Assembly (NCBI RefSeq): GCF_016597725.1
Contig: NZ_VCGY01000001.1
Coordinates: forward strand, 496,001 to 560,000
DNA length: 64,000 nt
Source of the DNA: Marinobacter sp. 1-4A
GTDB taxonomy: Bacteria; Pseudomonadota; Gammaproteobacteria; Pseudomonadales; Oleiphilaceae
Reading direction: 5' to 3'
Shown here piece by piece: positions 8,601 through 17,717 of the stretch. The notes under the pieces were generated by a model. It was not told the origin of the DNA and made no database searches. It was given only the letters and a program-made list of their open reading frames with translations. The position numbers and the translations under genes are program-made. How positions within the stretch are numbered: the stretch's first letter is position 1; each line of letters begins with the position of its first letter.

Positions 8601-10516
8601 AGCTCTTCGAATATTGGCCGGATGCGGTGGATATCAATGACCGTCCCGCCATGGGCGTAGAGCGTGAAATCGTGTATCCACACGGTTTTACTATTGCGAT
8701 CGATAACTTCAAATGGGTGCTCGCCCAATACCCGGAATCCTAGGTTATCGAAGATGGGCATAACGTCAGACAACGGCAACGGCTGATCAGGATAGAACAG
8801 TTTGAAATGCAGCGTGCTCTCATCTTCCTCTAACGCCCGGTAAAAGCTCATCTTCAAGTCGTTGTTAACGGCCGCTGCGGAGATGTGTTCTAAATCGATA
8901 GCAGCGCGGCGCGGGGAGAAGGCTTCTGAATAGCTAGCCGGAAAACCACCAGCCCAGTTCCGGTACAACTCATTACCCTGCTCTTCGCCACAGGCCTCGG
9001 TGAGCGCGCCTGAGAGGCCGTCACGCCAGGACTGGGCCATCTCGATGACTTTTTGCCTGATCTCCGCAATTGGCAGAGTGCGGTTTTCAACTTGCGGCAC
9101 ACGAATGGTGAACTGAACCCGAGCCAGCACAGATTCCGAGAAATGAGTAACAAACTCAATGTCCTCGGCTTCAAGGCTTTCCATGAGCACCTTTTCAACC
9201 TTCAGACGTAGCTCGGTGTTGTAGATATCTCTCGGAAAGAAAGCGAGGCACGTAACAAACTGACCGTAAACATCTTCGCGCATGAACAGTTCAATGCGGC
9301 GCCGCTCCTGAATGTACAGGATATTTTTGGCGACTTTCAGCAACTCGCCCTCTTCTATTTGGAACAGCTCATCCCGGGGGTAGAGGGTCAGAATCTGCTC
9401 CAGCTCCTTACCGGCATAATCTTCACGCAAAAACCCGGAGCGGGTAATTACATTTTCAAACTTGCGCCGGAGCAGCGGAATCTCATCAGGACGCTCGTTA
9501 TAGGCACGGGCGGTGTACAGACCCAAAAACCGTCGTTCACCAACCACTTCGCCCTTTTTGTTGAATTTTTTAACGGCTATGTAGTCAGGGTACGCTGGCC
9601 GGTGGACTCTTGAACGCTGGGCAGATTTCGCAAAGATTAAAACATCGTCGGCACGAGTCATCTCGTTACGCGTGCGCTGTGGCAACTCATCCAAGCGAAC
9701 CCGGTCAGGGCGTTCGTTGTTTACCCGCAATATGCCCAGCTCTGAATTCTCAACCCTACAGGCGGTTAATCCCGCTTTGTCTTTTACGAAGTCGTACTCG
9801 TCATAACCAAGAAAGGTAAAGTGATCGCGCACCAACCAGCTGAGGAACGCCTTCGCCTCTTCCTTTTGCGCACTGTCGGCACCCACAGTGTTCGCATCCA
9901 ACTCTTTGATAATTTCGTTGACTTTATCGGTAACTACTGGGAAGTCAGCTACAGCAATTCGCACTTCGTGCAACACCGTTTGCAGTGTCTGCTCAATACG
10001 GCGAAGGTCTTCAGGGTTGCTGTGTTTATCTATTTCCAAAACAATGAACGCTTCATAGGAGGAAGCGGACTGGCCTTTCTTGGTAGGCAGCAGCTTTTTC
10101 AGTTTGCCTTGTTTATCGCGCTCTACTTGCAGTATGGAGTGCTGGATAGAGTGGGTGCCGATTTCCTGCTGGTTGATCGCTATTCGCAGTGAGTCAATCA
10201 GGAAAGGGATGTTCGGGTGCAGAATAAACACTACCGTGTGGGTAGATTGCCAGCCATCACTTTCCAACTCCGGGTTAAACACGGATACAGGCGTTTCTTC
10301 ACTGGTGCGCTTTTGCATAAATTGCCAAGCAGCCAATACAGCACCGTAAGTATCGGAAAACCGCCGACTTACCAGTTCTTCTAACGGAATGTGCGCGTAA
10401 TGCTGTTTTGCAAATTCGCTGATTTTTCCGGCTTCGGCTTTGGCTATCTTTCTGGAAAACTCATCAGCCAAACGCTCGAAAAACTGATCTTTGCTAGCCA
10501 TTGTCAGCGCATTCAT
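5648..10516 (-). CDS. gdhB: NAD-specific glutamate dehydrogenase, large (180 kDa) class
   Basis: 1622 residues, the size of the Pseudomonas GdhB/Streptomyces GDH180 family. It oxidises glutamate to 2-oxoglutarate and ammonia with NAD, a catabolic role. A long N-terminal regulatory region with ACT-like folds precedes the catalytic core. The core shows GGLRWSDRFEDYRTEVLGL and VPVGAKGGFV with the expected lysines around residues 820-870, then DMAGDVFGNG and a glycine-rich NAD segment (CTIVGEGGNLGMTQLG). The start at 10516 follows GAGGT at seven bases. It is divergent from the moxR operon, as in Pseudomonas aeruginosa, where gdhB (PA3068) neighbours the same cluster. Confidence 0.95.
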   Translation of the reverse strand: MNALTMASKDQFFERLADEFSRKIAKAEAGKISEFAKQHYAHIPLEELVSRRFSDTYGAVLAAWQFMQKRTSEETPVSVFNPELESDGWQSTHTVVFILHPNIPFLIDSLRIAINQQEIGTHSIQHSILQVERDKQGKLKKLLPTKKGQSASSYEAFIVLEIDKHSNPEDLRRIEQTLQTVLHEVRIAVADFPVVTDKVNEIIKELDANTVGADSAQKEEAKAFLSWLVRDHFTFLGYDEYDFVKDKAGLTACRVENSELGILRVNNERPDRVRLDELPQRTRNEMTRADDVLIFAKSAQRSRVHRPAYPDYIAVKKFNKKGEVVGERRFLGLYTARAYNERPDEIPLLRRKFENVITRSGFLREDYAGKELEQILTLYPRDELFQIEEGELLKVAKNILYIQERRRIELFMREDVYGQFVTCLAFFPRDIYNTELRLKVEKVLMESLEAEDIEFVTHFSESVLARVQFTIRVPQVENRTLPIAEIRQKVIEMAQSWRDGLSGALTEACGEEQGNELYRNWAGGFPASYSEAFSPRRAAIDLEHISAAAVNNDLKMSFYRALEEDESTLHFKLFYPDQPLPLSDVMPIFDNLGFRVLGEHPFEVIDRNSKTVWIHDFTLYAHGGTVIDIHRIRPIFEELFHRVWYGEAENDAFNRMLITSYMSWREIALLRTYARYMRQIRFSNSQTFISNTLVNHVDLTRILLEYFDVRFNPDRFQSKGKCEAAQQKLEIEFNAGLEEVSNLSEDRVLRLYLELMQATLRTNYYQLDEAGGPKPYISVKFDPSSIPDMPLPLPVYEIFVYSPRVEGVHLRGGKVARGGLRWSDRFEDYRTEVLGLVKAQQVKNAVIVPVGAKGGFVAKRLPDSSDREAFQAEGVAAYKTFIRGLLDITDNLVDAGIQPPDRVVRHDSDDHYLVVAADKGTATFSDIANGLAAEYGFWMGDAFASGGSNGYDHKKMGITASGAWVSVERHFREVGINPAVDEFTAIGIGDMAGDVFGNGLLSSEKTKLVAAFNHIHIFVDPSPDAAKSYKERKRLFEMPRSAWTDYDEKLISKGGGVFSRSAKSIPVSPEMKKLLGINSDRVPPNMLISHILKAKVDLLWVGGIGTYIKSSSESHSDVGDKANDGVRINGGDLRCTIVGEGGNLGMTQLGRIEYALKGGRLNTDFIDNSGGVDCSDHEVNMKILLNRSVAMGDLTAKQRNVMLEDMTSDVSALVLKNNYRQTQAISIANEDAAARLEEYRRLMNTFESEGKLNRALEFLPDDEALNERKLNKQGLTRPELAVMIAYVKGDLKQILIDSSLPDIPILAREMYKVFPRELTQKFSKELGEHQLRREIIATQIANDMVNHMGITFVERLSQSTGADAATIALAWLIARDVFRIDCWWDKIEDLDFHIPAQLQIELMGDLMRLMRRSVQWLLRNRRAELSIEGHMERFADSVWAITSGLPDYLEGQARAEWEERNKELEKAGLPAELASVLAGTGYLYSSLGITEAQKATGMPLKTVANLYYQLGDLLDLNWFGSTIASLTPASHWQALARESFREDLGWQQRALTTGVLNLAEKPEDLPECVESWKQRHEHMIQRWKSMLVELKGVGEPEYAMFSVALRELLDLAQSTLHQPHSE

Positions 10517-10646
10517 GGGCGACCTCAGTTAGTGTGAAATAAACGTAATAGGGATATCGTGAGATAAGCATAGTCAAACCCTTGATTTTTGCCGGTCAGA
10601 CACCAAAACTGCGGCAACTACTTACGCACGAGAGCAATCACTTCCT

Positions 10647-11609
10647 ATGTCGTTACAGCATACGTTCGGTGAACTACGGGCACAGTTAGCCAAAAGGATC
10701 ATAGGGCAAGAAAAGCTGGTTGATCGCCTTCTCATTGCTTTGCTGGCTGATGGACATCTGCTAGTAGAAGGGGCCCCGGGTCTTGCCAAAACCACTGCCA
10801 TCAAGGCTCTTGCGGATCACTTAACGGGTGATTTCCATCGCATTCAGTTCACCCCGGATTTGTTGCCATCAGACGTTACGGGCAGCGAAATTTACCGGGC
10901 GGAAACCGGGCTCTTCGAGTTCCAGCGCGGGCCGATTTTCCACAATCTGGTTCTGGCGGATGAAATCAACCGCGCTCCGGCCAAGGTACAGTCTGCCTTA
11001 CTTGAGGCCATGGGCGAACGCCAGGTCAGTGTTGGTATGCGCACCTTCCCGCTTGATCGCTTGTTCATGGTAATGGCCACCCAAAATCCCATAGAGCAGG
11101 AGGGCACCTACCCTCTGCCGGAAGCCCAGCTTGATCGGTTTCTGATGCACGTGGTGATCGGCTACCCTTCGGCTCAGGCGGAGCAGGCCATTCTTCACTT
11201 AGCCAGAAATGACTATCGCCAAGGCCAGCCAGCGGCTGAAGTTCGACTGACTGCCGATCAGGTTTTCGAAGCTCGTGCTCAAGCTGCCGATATTTATATG
11301 GCGGAGTCGGTTGAGCAATATCTGCTTGCACTGGTGCTGGCAACCAGAGATCCGAGCACTCTCGACCCTGAACTAGCGCGCTGGACAGCATTTGGTGCCA
11401 GTCCACGAGGCACGATTGCCCTTGACCGCTGTGCCCGTGCCATTGCATGGCTCAGCGGCCGGGATTATGTAACCCCAGATGATGTGCGTGCGGTCGCCTT
11501 CGATGTGCTCAGGCACCGAATCCTTCTGACCTTCGAAGCCGAGGCGGAAGGTATAACGGCCGACACGGTAATACAGCGCTTGATTGAGCGCGTGCCTGTG
11601 AGCGCCTGA
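10647..11609 (+). CDS. MoxR-family AAA+ ATPase
   Basis: 320 residues. Walker A is GAPGLAKT (residues 42-49) and Walker B is LVLADEINRAP near 107; the sensor segment MATQNPIEQEGTYPLPEAQ and the arginine-bearing LDRFLMH follow. MoxR ATPases act as chaperone-like factors for partner proteins that carry von Willebrand A domains. This is the first gene of a six-gene plus-strand operon (DUF58, DUF4381, two VWA proteins, BatD), so its clients are probably the VWA proteins 1.4-5 kb downstream. It is divergent from gdhB across 130 bases. The ribosome site is weak. Confidence 0.92.
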   Translation: MSLQHTFGELRAQLAKRIIGQEKLVDRLLIALLADGHLLVEGAPGLAKTTAIKALADHLTGDFHRIQFTPDLLPSDVTGSEIYRAETGLFEFQRGPIFHNLVLADEINRAPAKVQSALLEAMGERQVSVGMRTFPLDRLFMVMATQNPIEQEGTYPLPEAQLDRFLMHVVIGYPSAQAEQAILHLARNDYRQGQPAAEVRLTADQVFEARAQAADIYMAESVEQYLLALVLATRDPSTLDPELARWTAFGASPRGTIALDRCARAIAWLSGRDYVTPDDVRAVAFDVLRHRILLTFEAEAEGITADTVIQRLIERVPVSA

Positions 11610-11617
11610 GGCTGGCC

Positions 11618-12550
11618 ATGGACGTAAGTGCCAGTGATGCAACTACCCGCGTCAGCCTGCAGGCCCTCATTCGCCTGCAGGCGGATGCCCGCGCTCTGAA
11701 ACTGCCCTCGGCACGACCGGCACGGGCAAGGCAGGCGGGGCTGCAGCATTCTTCACAGCGCGGGCGAGGTATGGCGTTTGCGGAGGTACGTTTGTACCAG
11801 CCGGGGGATGACATCCGCAGCATTGACTGGCGAGTTACTGCCCGACGACAAGCGCCTCACACCAAGCTTTACGAAGAAGAACGCGAACGCCCGGTCTTAC
11901 TACTTTGCGATCTCGGCCCCACGCTCTTTTTTGCCAGTACCGGAGCCTTCAAACAGGTGCGCTGCGCACAGCTAGCCTCCATTTTGGCTTGGCTTGCGCT
12001 CTCTGCCGGAGACCAGGTGGGCGGCATTGTATTTAATGGCAGCACACTAAGCGTGCAACGCCCGGCGCGGCGGAAGAAATCCGTGCTCCGGCTGCTAGAT
12101 ACCCTCGCCAGCCAACAGCGCAGTTCGCCAGACAGTTCCGCATCCGAAACCACGCTAGACACAGCTTTGGCAGAAGCCCGGCGCGTTGCCCACACCGGTA
12201 GCCGGATTTTTGTGATCAGCGACTTTTTGAATATCTCGGAGAACACGCCGTCGTTGCTTGGCGCTCTGGCGCGACACAATAGCGTGAGCGCTCTACGGGT
12301 TGTTGATCCTTTAGAACAGCAACTGCCGCACAGCGGCCGCTTTGCCATTGCGGGCAGCGAAGGCCCGGTATGGTTTGATGCCTCGAATACCAGCTTTCAA
12401 AAAGCCTGGCAGATAAAAATCGACCAACATGAGACCAGGCTTGCAGAGTGCTTTCGCTTGTCCGGCATATGGGCCACAAACGTTTCAACCCAAGAAGCAC
12501 CAGCGGTAAGCCTAAAAGCCATACTCGGGCCGGGAGGGCGAATCGGATGA
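11618..12550 (+). CDS. DUF58 domain protein
   Basis: 310 residues. The hallmark of DUF58 is seen near residues 45-85: RGRGMAFAEVRLYQPGDD followed by IRSIDWRVTAR. A VWA-like fold with RPVLLLCDLGPT follows, but its metal site is not the classical DxSxS. The partner in nearly all MoxR operons, its exact role is unknown. The gene starts 9 bases after moxR and its stop overlaps the next start (ATGATG at 12547), so translation is probably coupled. Confidence 0.9.
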   Translation: MDVSASDATTRVSLQALIRLQADARALKLPSARPARARQAGLQHSSQRGRGMAFAEVRLYQPGDDIRSIDWRVTARRQAPHTKLYEEERERPVLLLCDLGPTLFFASTGAFKQVRCAQLASILAWLALSAGDQVGGIVFNGSTLSVQRPARRKKSVLRLLDTLASQQRSSPDSSASETTLDTALAEARRVAHTGSRIFVISDFLNISENTPSLLGALARHNSVSALRVVDPLEQQLPHSGRFAIAGSEGPVWFDASNTSFQKAWQIKIDQHETRLAECFRLSGIWATNVSTQEAPAVSLKAILGPGGRIG

Positions 12551-13017
12551 TGCCCAACGACCCACTGAGCGAACTTAGGGATATACACCTGCCGCAAACC
12601 GGAGGTTTCTGGCCGCCAGCTCCGGGTTGGTGGGTTCTCGCTTTTGCCCTGCTTGTTGCCATCGCCATCCTGATTTGGGCGCTTCGCCGTCGTCGCCTCA
12701 AAAATCGCTGGCTTAGGCAGGCCACAGCCGAACTGGCTATCCTAGAGCACTCAGCGGCCAAAGAGACCCAATGGTTTGCGCAAATCAATGGCCTGCTTAA
12801 ACGTGCCGCACGGGAGCGCTACCCGGATGAAAACCCGGAGGCACTATCCGGTGAGCAGTGGGCCGCATGCCTATTACGGCATCTCCCGAATGGGCGGATT
12901 GCACAGCAACCTGTTGTAGATGCTTTGGTAAATAGTGTCTGGCAGCCCCACCCAACAGCTGAGCCAGCTCAGGCTATAGAATTCGCCCGAATCTGGCTGG
13001 AGGCACAAAAATGCTGA
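12547..13017 (+). CDS. DUF4381 membrane protein
   Basis: 156 residues from ATG 12547, which overlaps the preceding stop (ATGA). One N-terminal transmembrane helix (WWVLAFALLVAIAILIWAL, about residues 31-50) is followed by a basic stretch and a cytoplasmic domain ending in EFARIWLEAQKC. The phrase DPLSELRDIHLP near the N-terminus is typical of DUF4381. Such proteins are fixed members of MoxR/VWA operons, with no known biochemical activity. A second ATG three bases on (12550) could also serve as start. The 3' end overlaps the next gene by seven bases. Confidence 0.85.
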   Translation: MMPNDPLSELRDIHLPQTGGFWPPAPGWWVLAFALLVAIAILIWALRRRRLKNRWLRQATAELAILEHSAAKETQWFAQINGLLKRAARERYPDENPEALSGEQWAACLLRHLPNGRIAQQPVVDALVNSVWQPHPTAEPAQAIEFARIWLEAQKC

Positions 13018-14051
13018 GCCTCGCTTACCCCTGGCTACTGTTGCTGATTTTGGTGCCTCTACTTCTGCAGTGGAAAAAGCCAGCCGCCCACACCGTAGAC
13101 GCTCCGGTTTTCCCGGTTGGGCATTGGCTTTCGGATTTGCCCGGCGTAACTCGACAGGGCAATGGCGTGCCGCGCTGGCAAACGCTGTTGCTCTTGCTCG
13201 CCTGGTGTTTGCTGGTATTGGCGTTGGCACGGCCACAGCATATTGGGGAGCAAGTTCAAATGCCGGTGTCCGGGCGCGACCTCATGCTAGTGGTGGATAT
13301 TTCCCCAAGTATGGAAGAGCAAGACATGATCCTTCAGGGTCGTAGCATTAATCGTTTGCAGGCTGTAAAAAAAGTACTCAACGAATTCATTGCGCGCAGA
13401 GAGGGGGACCGACTCGGCCTCATTCTATTCGGTACGGAACCCTATGTTCAGGCTCCTTTAACCTTTGATCTCCAAACCCTAGAGACGCTCCTTCAGGAAT
13501 CGGGGATTGGCATGGCTGGGCGGGCAACGGCCATTGGTGATGCGGTCGGTTTGGCCACCAAGCGTTTAAGAGAGAGGCCCCAACAGCAACGTGTGGTAGT
13601 GCTGCTTACAGACGGAGCCAACACCGCTGGCGAAATATCGCCAGACAAAGCGACGGAAATAGCAGCCGCGGCCAGTGTACGCCTCTACACCATCGGCATT
13701 GGCGCCGACTCTATGGTTCGTCGTGGTCTGCTGGGCTCCCGCCGGGTAAACCCCTCCAGAGATCTGGATGAAAACCTACTCACACGCATGGCGCAGCAAA
13801 CTGGCGGCGAGTATTTCCGCGCCCGCAGCTTGCCAGAGCTGGAGTTGATATACGAAACCATCAACCAGCTTGAGCCCATTGAACTGGATGGAAAAACCTA
13901 CCGTCCGATTACCGACCTGTTCTTCTGGCCGGCAGGCATAGCCGTGGCACTCTGGCTGAGCATTTTTATGTTCAGACATTTGGCTGGCAGGCTAACACCG
14001 GTGCGTCAAAGCACTGACAGCAAATCGGCCGACGACCGGGGGGAAGCGTAA
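13011..14051 (+). CDS. VWA-domain membrane protein (BatA-like)
   Basis: 346 residues. Membrane helices lie at residues 3-20 and about 60-78 (LLLLLAWCLLVLALA), and a third near the C-terminus (LFFWPAGIAVALWLSIFMF). Between them is a von Willebrand A domain with a complete metal site: DISPS near residue 95, a Thr-bearing middle loop, and VLLTDGANTAG near 202. The domain faces the periplasm in the usual topology. Aerotolerance (Bat) proteins of this type are thought to form a membrane complex in envelope stress. It is translationally coupled to its neighbours. Confidence 0.9.
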   Translation: MLSLAYPWLLLLILVPLLLQWKKPAAHTVDAPVFPVGHWLSDLPGVTRQGNGVPRWQTLLLLLAWCLLVLALARPQHIGEQVQMPVSGRDLMLVVDISPSMEEQDMILQGRSINRLQAVKKVLNEFIARREGDRLGLILFGTEPYVQAPLTFDLQTLETLLQESGIGMAGRATAIGDAVGLATKRLRERPQQQRVVVLLTDGANTAGEISPDKATEIAAAASVRLYTIGIGADSMVRRGLLGSRRVNPSRDLDENLLTRMAQQTGGEYFRARSLPELELIYETINQLEPIELDGKTYRPITDLFFWPAGIAVALWLSIFMFRHLAGRLTPVRQSTDSKSADDRGEA

Positions 14052-14054
14052 ATC

Positions 14055-15887
14055 ATGGCTGACTTCCACTTCATGCGCCCGCTTTGGCTTCTATTACTGC
14101 TCCTTATACCGGTGCTTTACCGAGTGTTAAAACACAAAAGCTCCGGCGACAGTGGTTGGTCCGGATTCATTCCTGAGCGATTTTTGTCGCCGGTCATTCG
14201 CCGTTATGGCGGAGCTGCTGATAAGCGCGGATCAAAACTTGTACCCGCAATCAGCGCAGTGGTGATTCTGGCGGTGGCTCTCGCGGGGCCAGCCTGGCGC
14301 GAGGCACCAACGCCTCTTAAAAAGCCGGGGGACGGCTTGGTAATCGTGCTAGACCTGTCGCTGTCCATGTTAGCAACGGATTTGGAGCCAGATCGTCTTA
14401 CTCGTGCGAAACGCAAAATTCGCGATATTCTGGCTGTGCGCGAAGGCAGCCTTACCGGATTGGTGGTGTACTCCGGGGATGCACACGTTGTGGCACCCCT
14501 AACCGACGATAGCAACACCCTAACCGGCATGCTTAACGTACTCGAGCCAGTCATCATGCCGGTTCAAGGCAACCGCGCAGACCTCGCTATTAGCAGAGCC
14601 CGTGCGCTTCTGGAACAAGGCGCTCCCGGGCAAGGCCGCATTCTGTTAATCACCGATGGCGTTGCAGACCAATATCAGGAGCCTATCCAAAACACACTCA
14701 AGGGCACCGGATTTAGCCTTAGTACGCTCGCCGCAGGCACGCCGGGTGGCGGCCCTATTCCGCTTGCTCGGCGCGGATTTATTAGGGAGAACGGCAATGT
14801 GGTCATTACCCGCACCGACCCGGATAAGCTCGCGGAGCTTGCCCGAGCCAGTGGCGGCACCAGCCATGAATTAACACTGGACGACAGCGACATAGCCGCT
14901 TTACATCTAAGCCCCATCGAATCGGACGAGTGGCAGGACACCGATACCGGGCTCACCATAAATCGTTGGCAAGACGACGGCTATTGGCTGTTATGGCTGG
15001 CACTTCCGTTGCTACTCCTAGGTTGGCGCCGGGGAGCCTTTACCGCATTGGCGTTGATACTGATGCCAGCCTTACCACAACCGGCTGCGGCAATGGATTG
15101 GGACAGTCTCTGGCAACGAGAGGACCAACGAGCACCACAGTTAATCCGTGAAGACCCTGAAGCCGCAGCGAACACCCTGAAATCCCCGGAATGGCGAGGC
15201 TCGGCACTTTACAAAGCAGAGCGCTATGAAGAAGCCGCCAAGGCGTTCTCCAAAGCAAATACACCTCTCGCGGACTACAACCGAGGTAATGCCCTAGCCC
15301 GTGCCGGAAAGCTGGAAGAGGCGATCAAAGCATACGACAGCGCTCTGGACCAAGATCCAGACTTGGAAGATGCCCGTGTAAACCGAAAGCTTGTGGAAGA
15401 CCTGCTCAAGCAACAGGCGCAATCTAGCCAGGGCGAAGGCAACGAGAACTCTTCAGATCCAAGCCAGAATGATAGCGGTAGTGAAGGTGAGAATGACGGC
15501 GAGAGTGATGGACAGAGTGACGGCGAGAGTGACGATGAAGGCCAAAACCAAGATCAATCTCAAAACCCAGATCAGGAGTCTGAACAGTCCCGGAACGGCG
15601 ACCCAACACAAGAGCAAAACGGTACACAGGAACAGTCCGGTGAGCAGGAGCCGGGCGACACCCAGAAAAGCGGTGAGACAAGTGCTCAAGCCATGGGAGA
15701 CGAACCCAGCAATGAAGAGACTCAGGCACAAGCCCCAGTTCCCGTATCTGAAACACCCCTGACCCAGAGTCAGGAGCAATCGCTGCGACGGATACCAGAT
15801 AATCCGGGCGGGCTTTTACAGCGCAAGTTCCTGCAACAGTATCAGGAGCGCCAGACACCATCCGATGAGGGCGATACACCATGGTAA
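14055..15887 (+). CDS. VWA-TPR fusion membrane protein (BatB/BatC-like)
   Basis: 610 residues. The N-terminal part repeats the BatA plan: helix LLLLLLIPVLYRV, VWA metal site DLSLS near residue 100, ITDGVAD near 197, and a helix pair near 315-345. Tetratricopeptide repeats follow (SALYKAERYEEAAKAF; YNRGNALARAGKLEEAIKAY). Residues 455-560 are an extreme low-complexity Gln/Glu/Asp/Ser/Gly linker, probably disordered and highly acidic. The protein is thus a natural BatB plus BatC fusion. A GGGGGAAG ribosome site precedes the ATG, and its end overlaps batD by seven bases. Confidence 0.88.
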   Translation: MADFHFMRPLWLLLLLLIPVLYRVLKHKSSGDSGWSGFIPERFLSPVIRRYGGAADKRGSKLVPAISAVVILAVALAGPAWREAPTPLKKPGDGLVIVLDLSLSMLATDLEPDRLTRAKRKIRDILAVREGSLTGLVVYSGDAHVVAPLTDDSNTLTGMLNVLEPVIMPVQGNRADLAISRARALLEQGAPGQGRILLITDGVADQYQEPIQNTLKGTGFSLSTLAAGTPGGGPIPLARRGFIRENGNVVITRTDPDKLAELARASGGTSHELTLDDSDIAALHLSPIESDEWQDTDTGLTINRWQDDGYWLLWLALPLLLLGWRRGAFTALALILMPALPQPAAAMDWDSLWQREDQRAPQLIREDPEAAANTLKSPEWRGSALYKAERYEEAAKAFSKANTPLADYNRGNALARAGKLEEAIKAYDSALDQDPDLEDARVNRKLVEDLLKQQAQSSQGEGNENSSDPSQNDSGSEGENDGESDGQSDGESDDEGQNQDQSQNPDQESEQSRNGDPTQEQNGTQEQSGEQEPGDTQKSGETSAQAMGDEPSNEETQAQAPVPVSETPLTQSQEQSLRRIPDNPGGLLQRKFLQQYQERQTPSDEGDTPW

Positions 15888-17626
15888 AACGGCTGATCAT
15901 TCCAACAATATGGCTGGCGATTTTTATGGTGCTAGGGCTGTCTGCACAGGCCGGGGAACTCACAGCGGAACCAGACAGAAACCGTCTTTATGAAGGCGAG
16001 GTACTCACCTTTACCGTCAAAGGCAGTACCAAGATTGATATCAATCTGAGTAACCTATTCGACTTTGATTTATCGAGCCTGCCATCCCCGGACATTGAGA
16101 AAGTAGAACCTGACTTTGAAATACTGGCCCGCAACCAGCGCTACAGCATTACCACTGTAAATGGCGAGATGGTGGGAGAAATAACCTGGACCTACCAGCT
16201 TGCGCCAAAATCAACCGGGAAGCTGACCATCCCCGCCCTGACCTTCAAGGATTCTGTGTCCAAACCGGTGACCATTGAGGTTGTTGACGGCACCCCTCCG
16301 GACCAGTCTGGTAGCAATCGAGACAGCTTCATTGAGTTGACGACCGACAAAGCCGAGGTCTATGTACAGGAGCAACTGATCCTGACAGTTCGGTTGTTCT
16401 TCCGGGGCAACCTTATTCGCGGTGAACTATCCGACCCGCAACACCCAAACGCCATCATTGAAACTCTTGGCAAACAACGCGAATTTGCCACTGAACGCGA
16501 TGGCGTGCGCTACCGGGTTGTGGAACGGCGTTATGCCTTGTTTCCCCAAAAGTCCGGCGTTTTGAACCTTCCTCCCATCCGCTTTGAAGGGCAAGCCAGA
16601 AATACTGACGGCTCACTCCGTTTTCTCAGAGACAGTGCAGACTTGTTTGAGGTGCCAATAAAAGAGGTGCCTGCAGAGTTCACCGGCAAAACTTGGCTGC
16701 CGGCAAGCAGCCTCACTCTTGCGGAGGCTGGAATGCCCGCGACCTTGAACCTGAACACCGGCGACAATCTCACCCGCACCCTTAGCCTGCAAGCAACAGG
16801 TCTGCCTTCGGAAGCGCTGCCGCCATTGCCAGATTCGGTGCCCGACGGGCTTCGCAGTTACCCTGAGGAGCCTCAGCGCAACACGAATGTAGGCCCGGAT
16901 GGCATCACGTCCACACTCACACAAACCAGCGCGCTAGTTCCGGTGAATGCCGGTAAGCTGACACTCCCGGCCATTCGAATCCCTTGGTGGGATACGGAAT
17001 CCGACAGTCAGAAAGTTGCGATTATCCCGGCACAGACTCTTAACGTTACCGCCTCGGAAGGCTCAGCTGCAGCCACAGGGACCGCAAGCAATGACCAAAA
17101 CACTCCGTCTGCAACCAGTAGCGAAGTAGCCTCGGGCAACAATCCGGTTCCAAGTAGTCGTCGATTCTGGCAATGGACCAGTTTTGCACTGGCAGGCGTA
17201 TGGGTTCTTACCATGCTGGCTTGGTGGCGTAGCCGAAAAATGGCTGGTGATCGCTCAGATCAAACGGTTTCTTCGGAAAGTACGAACGAACAAGGCGTGT
17301 TTGAGCAGTTGTTGAGCGCAGCCAAAAACGGCGATGCCACTACGCCCGGATTATTTGTACGCTGGTCTAATTTACGATGGCCCGGCCATAACTTCGGTTC
17401 CACAGGGGATGTGTTTCGGGCAGTTCCGGCTCCGGATTTGGAGTTGGAGCTCAGCGCCTTGCAAGCGCACTTGTTCAGCCGGGGTCCATCGGATAGAAAC
17501 AACAGCAGCAAGTGTTGGGATGGAACAAGCCTGACAAGTGCTCTCAGGCAAACCCGTAAACAGACACTCAAAATGTCTTCAGAAGCTGGCCTGCCACCCC
17601 TCTACCCCAGCAACCTTTCCGTGTAA
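15881..17626 (+). CDS. BatD-family protein
   Basis: 581 residues. A signal peptide is visible (VKRLIIPTIWLAIFMVLGL then SAQAGE). The periplasmic part consists of Ig-like beta domains with the BatD pattern NRLYEGEVLTFTVKG and YRVVERRYALFPQKSG. A transmembrane helix lies near residues 430-447 (FWQWTSFALAGVWVLTML), followed by a cytoplasmic tail. BatD ends the MoxR/VWA operon and is thought to interact with the BatA/B VWA proteins. The downstream inverted repeat at 17674-17709 probably closes the operon. Confidence 0.87.
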   Translation: MVKRLIIPTIWLAIFMVLGLSAQAGELTAEPDRNRLYEGEVLTFTVKGSTKIDINLSNLFDFDLSSLPSPDIEKVEPDFEILARNQRYSITTVNGEMVGEITWTYQLAPKSTGKLTIPALTFKDSVSKPVTIEVVDGTPPDQSGSNRDSFIELTTDKAEVYVQEQLILTVRLFFRGNLIRGELSDPQHPNAIIETLGKQREFATERDGVRYRVVERRYALFPQKSGVLNLPPIRFEGQARNTDGSLRFLRDSADLFEVPIKEVPAEFTGKTWLPASSLTLAEAGMPATLNLNTGDNLTRTLSLQATGLPSEALPPLPDSVPDGLRSYPEEPQRNTNVGPDGITSTLTQTSALVPVNAGKLTLPAIRIPWWDTESDSQKVAIIPAQTLNVTASEGSAAATGTASNDQNTPSATSSEVASGNNPVPSSRRFWQWTSFALAGVWVLTMLAWWRSRKMAGDRSDQTVSSESTNEQGVFEQLLSAAKNGDATTPGLFVRWSNLRWPGHNFGSTGDVFRAVPAPDLELELSALQAHLFSRGPSDRNNSSKCWDGTSLTSALRQTRKQTLKMSSEAGLPPLYPSNLSV

Positions 17627-17673
17627 GTGCCGGGTTGGCAAAGCAAACTTGACGAGTTCAGTAGATCCGGTTT

Positions 17674-17709
17674 GGCTTGATGAGCCCACAGCCAGCGGCT
17701 CATCAAGCC
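17674..17709. terminator. 13-bp inverted repeat between convergent batD and ccmI
   Basis: Perfect arms GGCTTGATGAGCC and GGCTCATCAAGCC with a ten-base loop. It lies between the stop codons of two convergent operons (17626 and 17718), the usual place of a two-way terminator. No T-run follows on either side, so the mechanism is not certain. Confidence 0.5.
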
Positions 17710-17717
17710 CTTCCGGT

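Noticed and set aside
12874..13236. 120-codon minus-strand frame across DUF4381/VWA genes
   Set aside because: It is the antisense shadow of two coupled genes with clear homology and has no ribosome site.
15453..15963. Long minus-strand frames opposite the acidic linker of the VWA-TPR gene
   Set aside because: They arise from the low-complexity Gln/Asp/Ser codons on the other strand.
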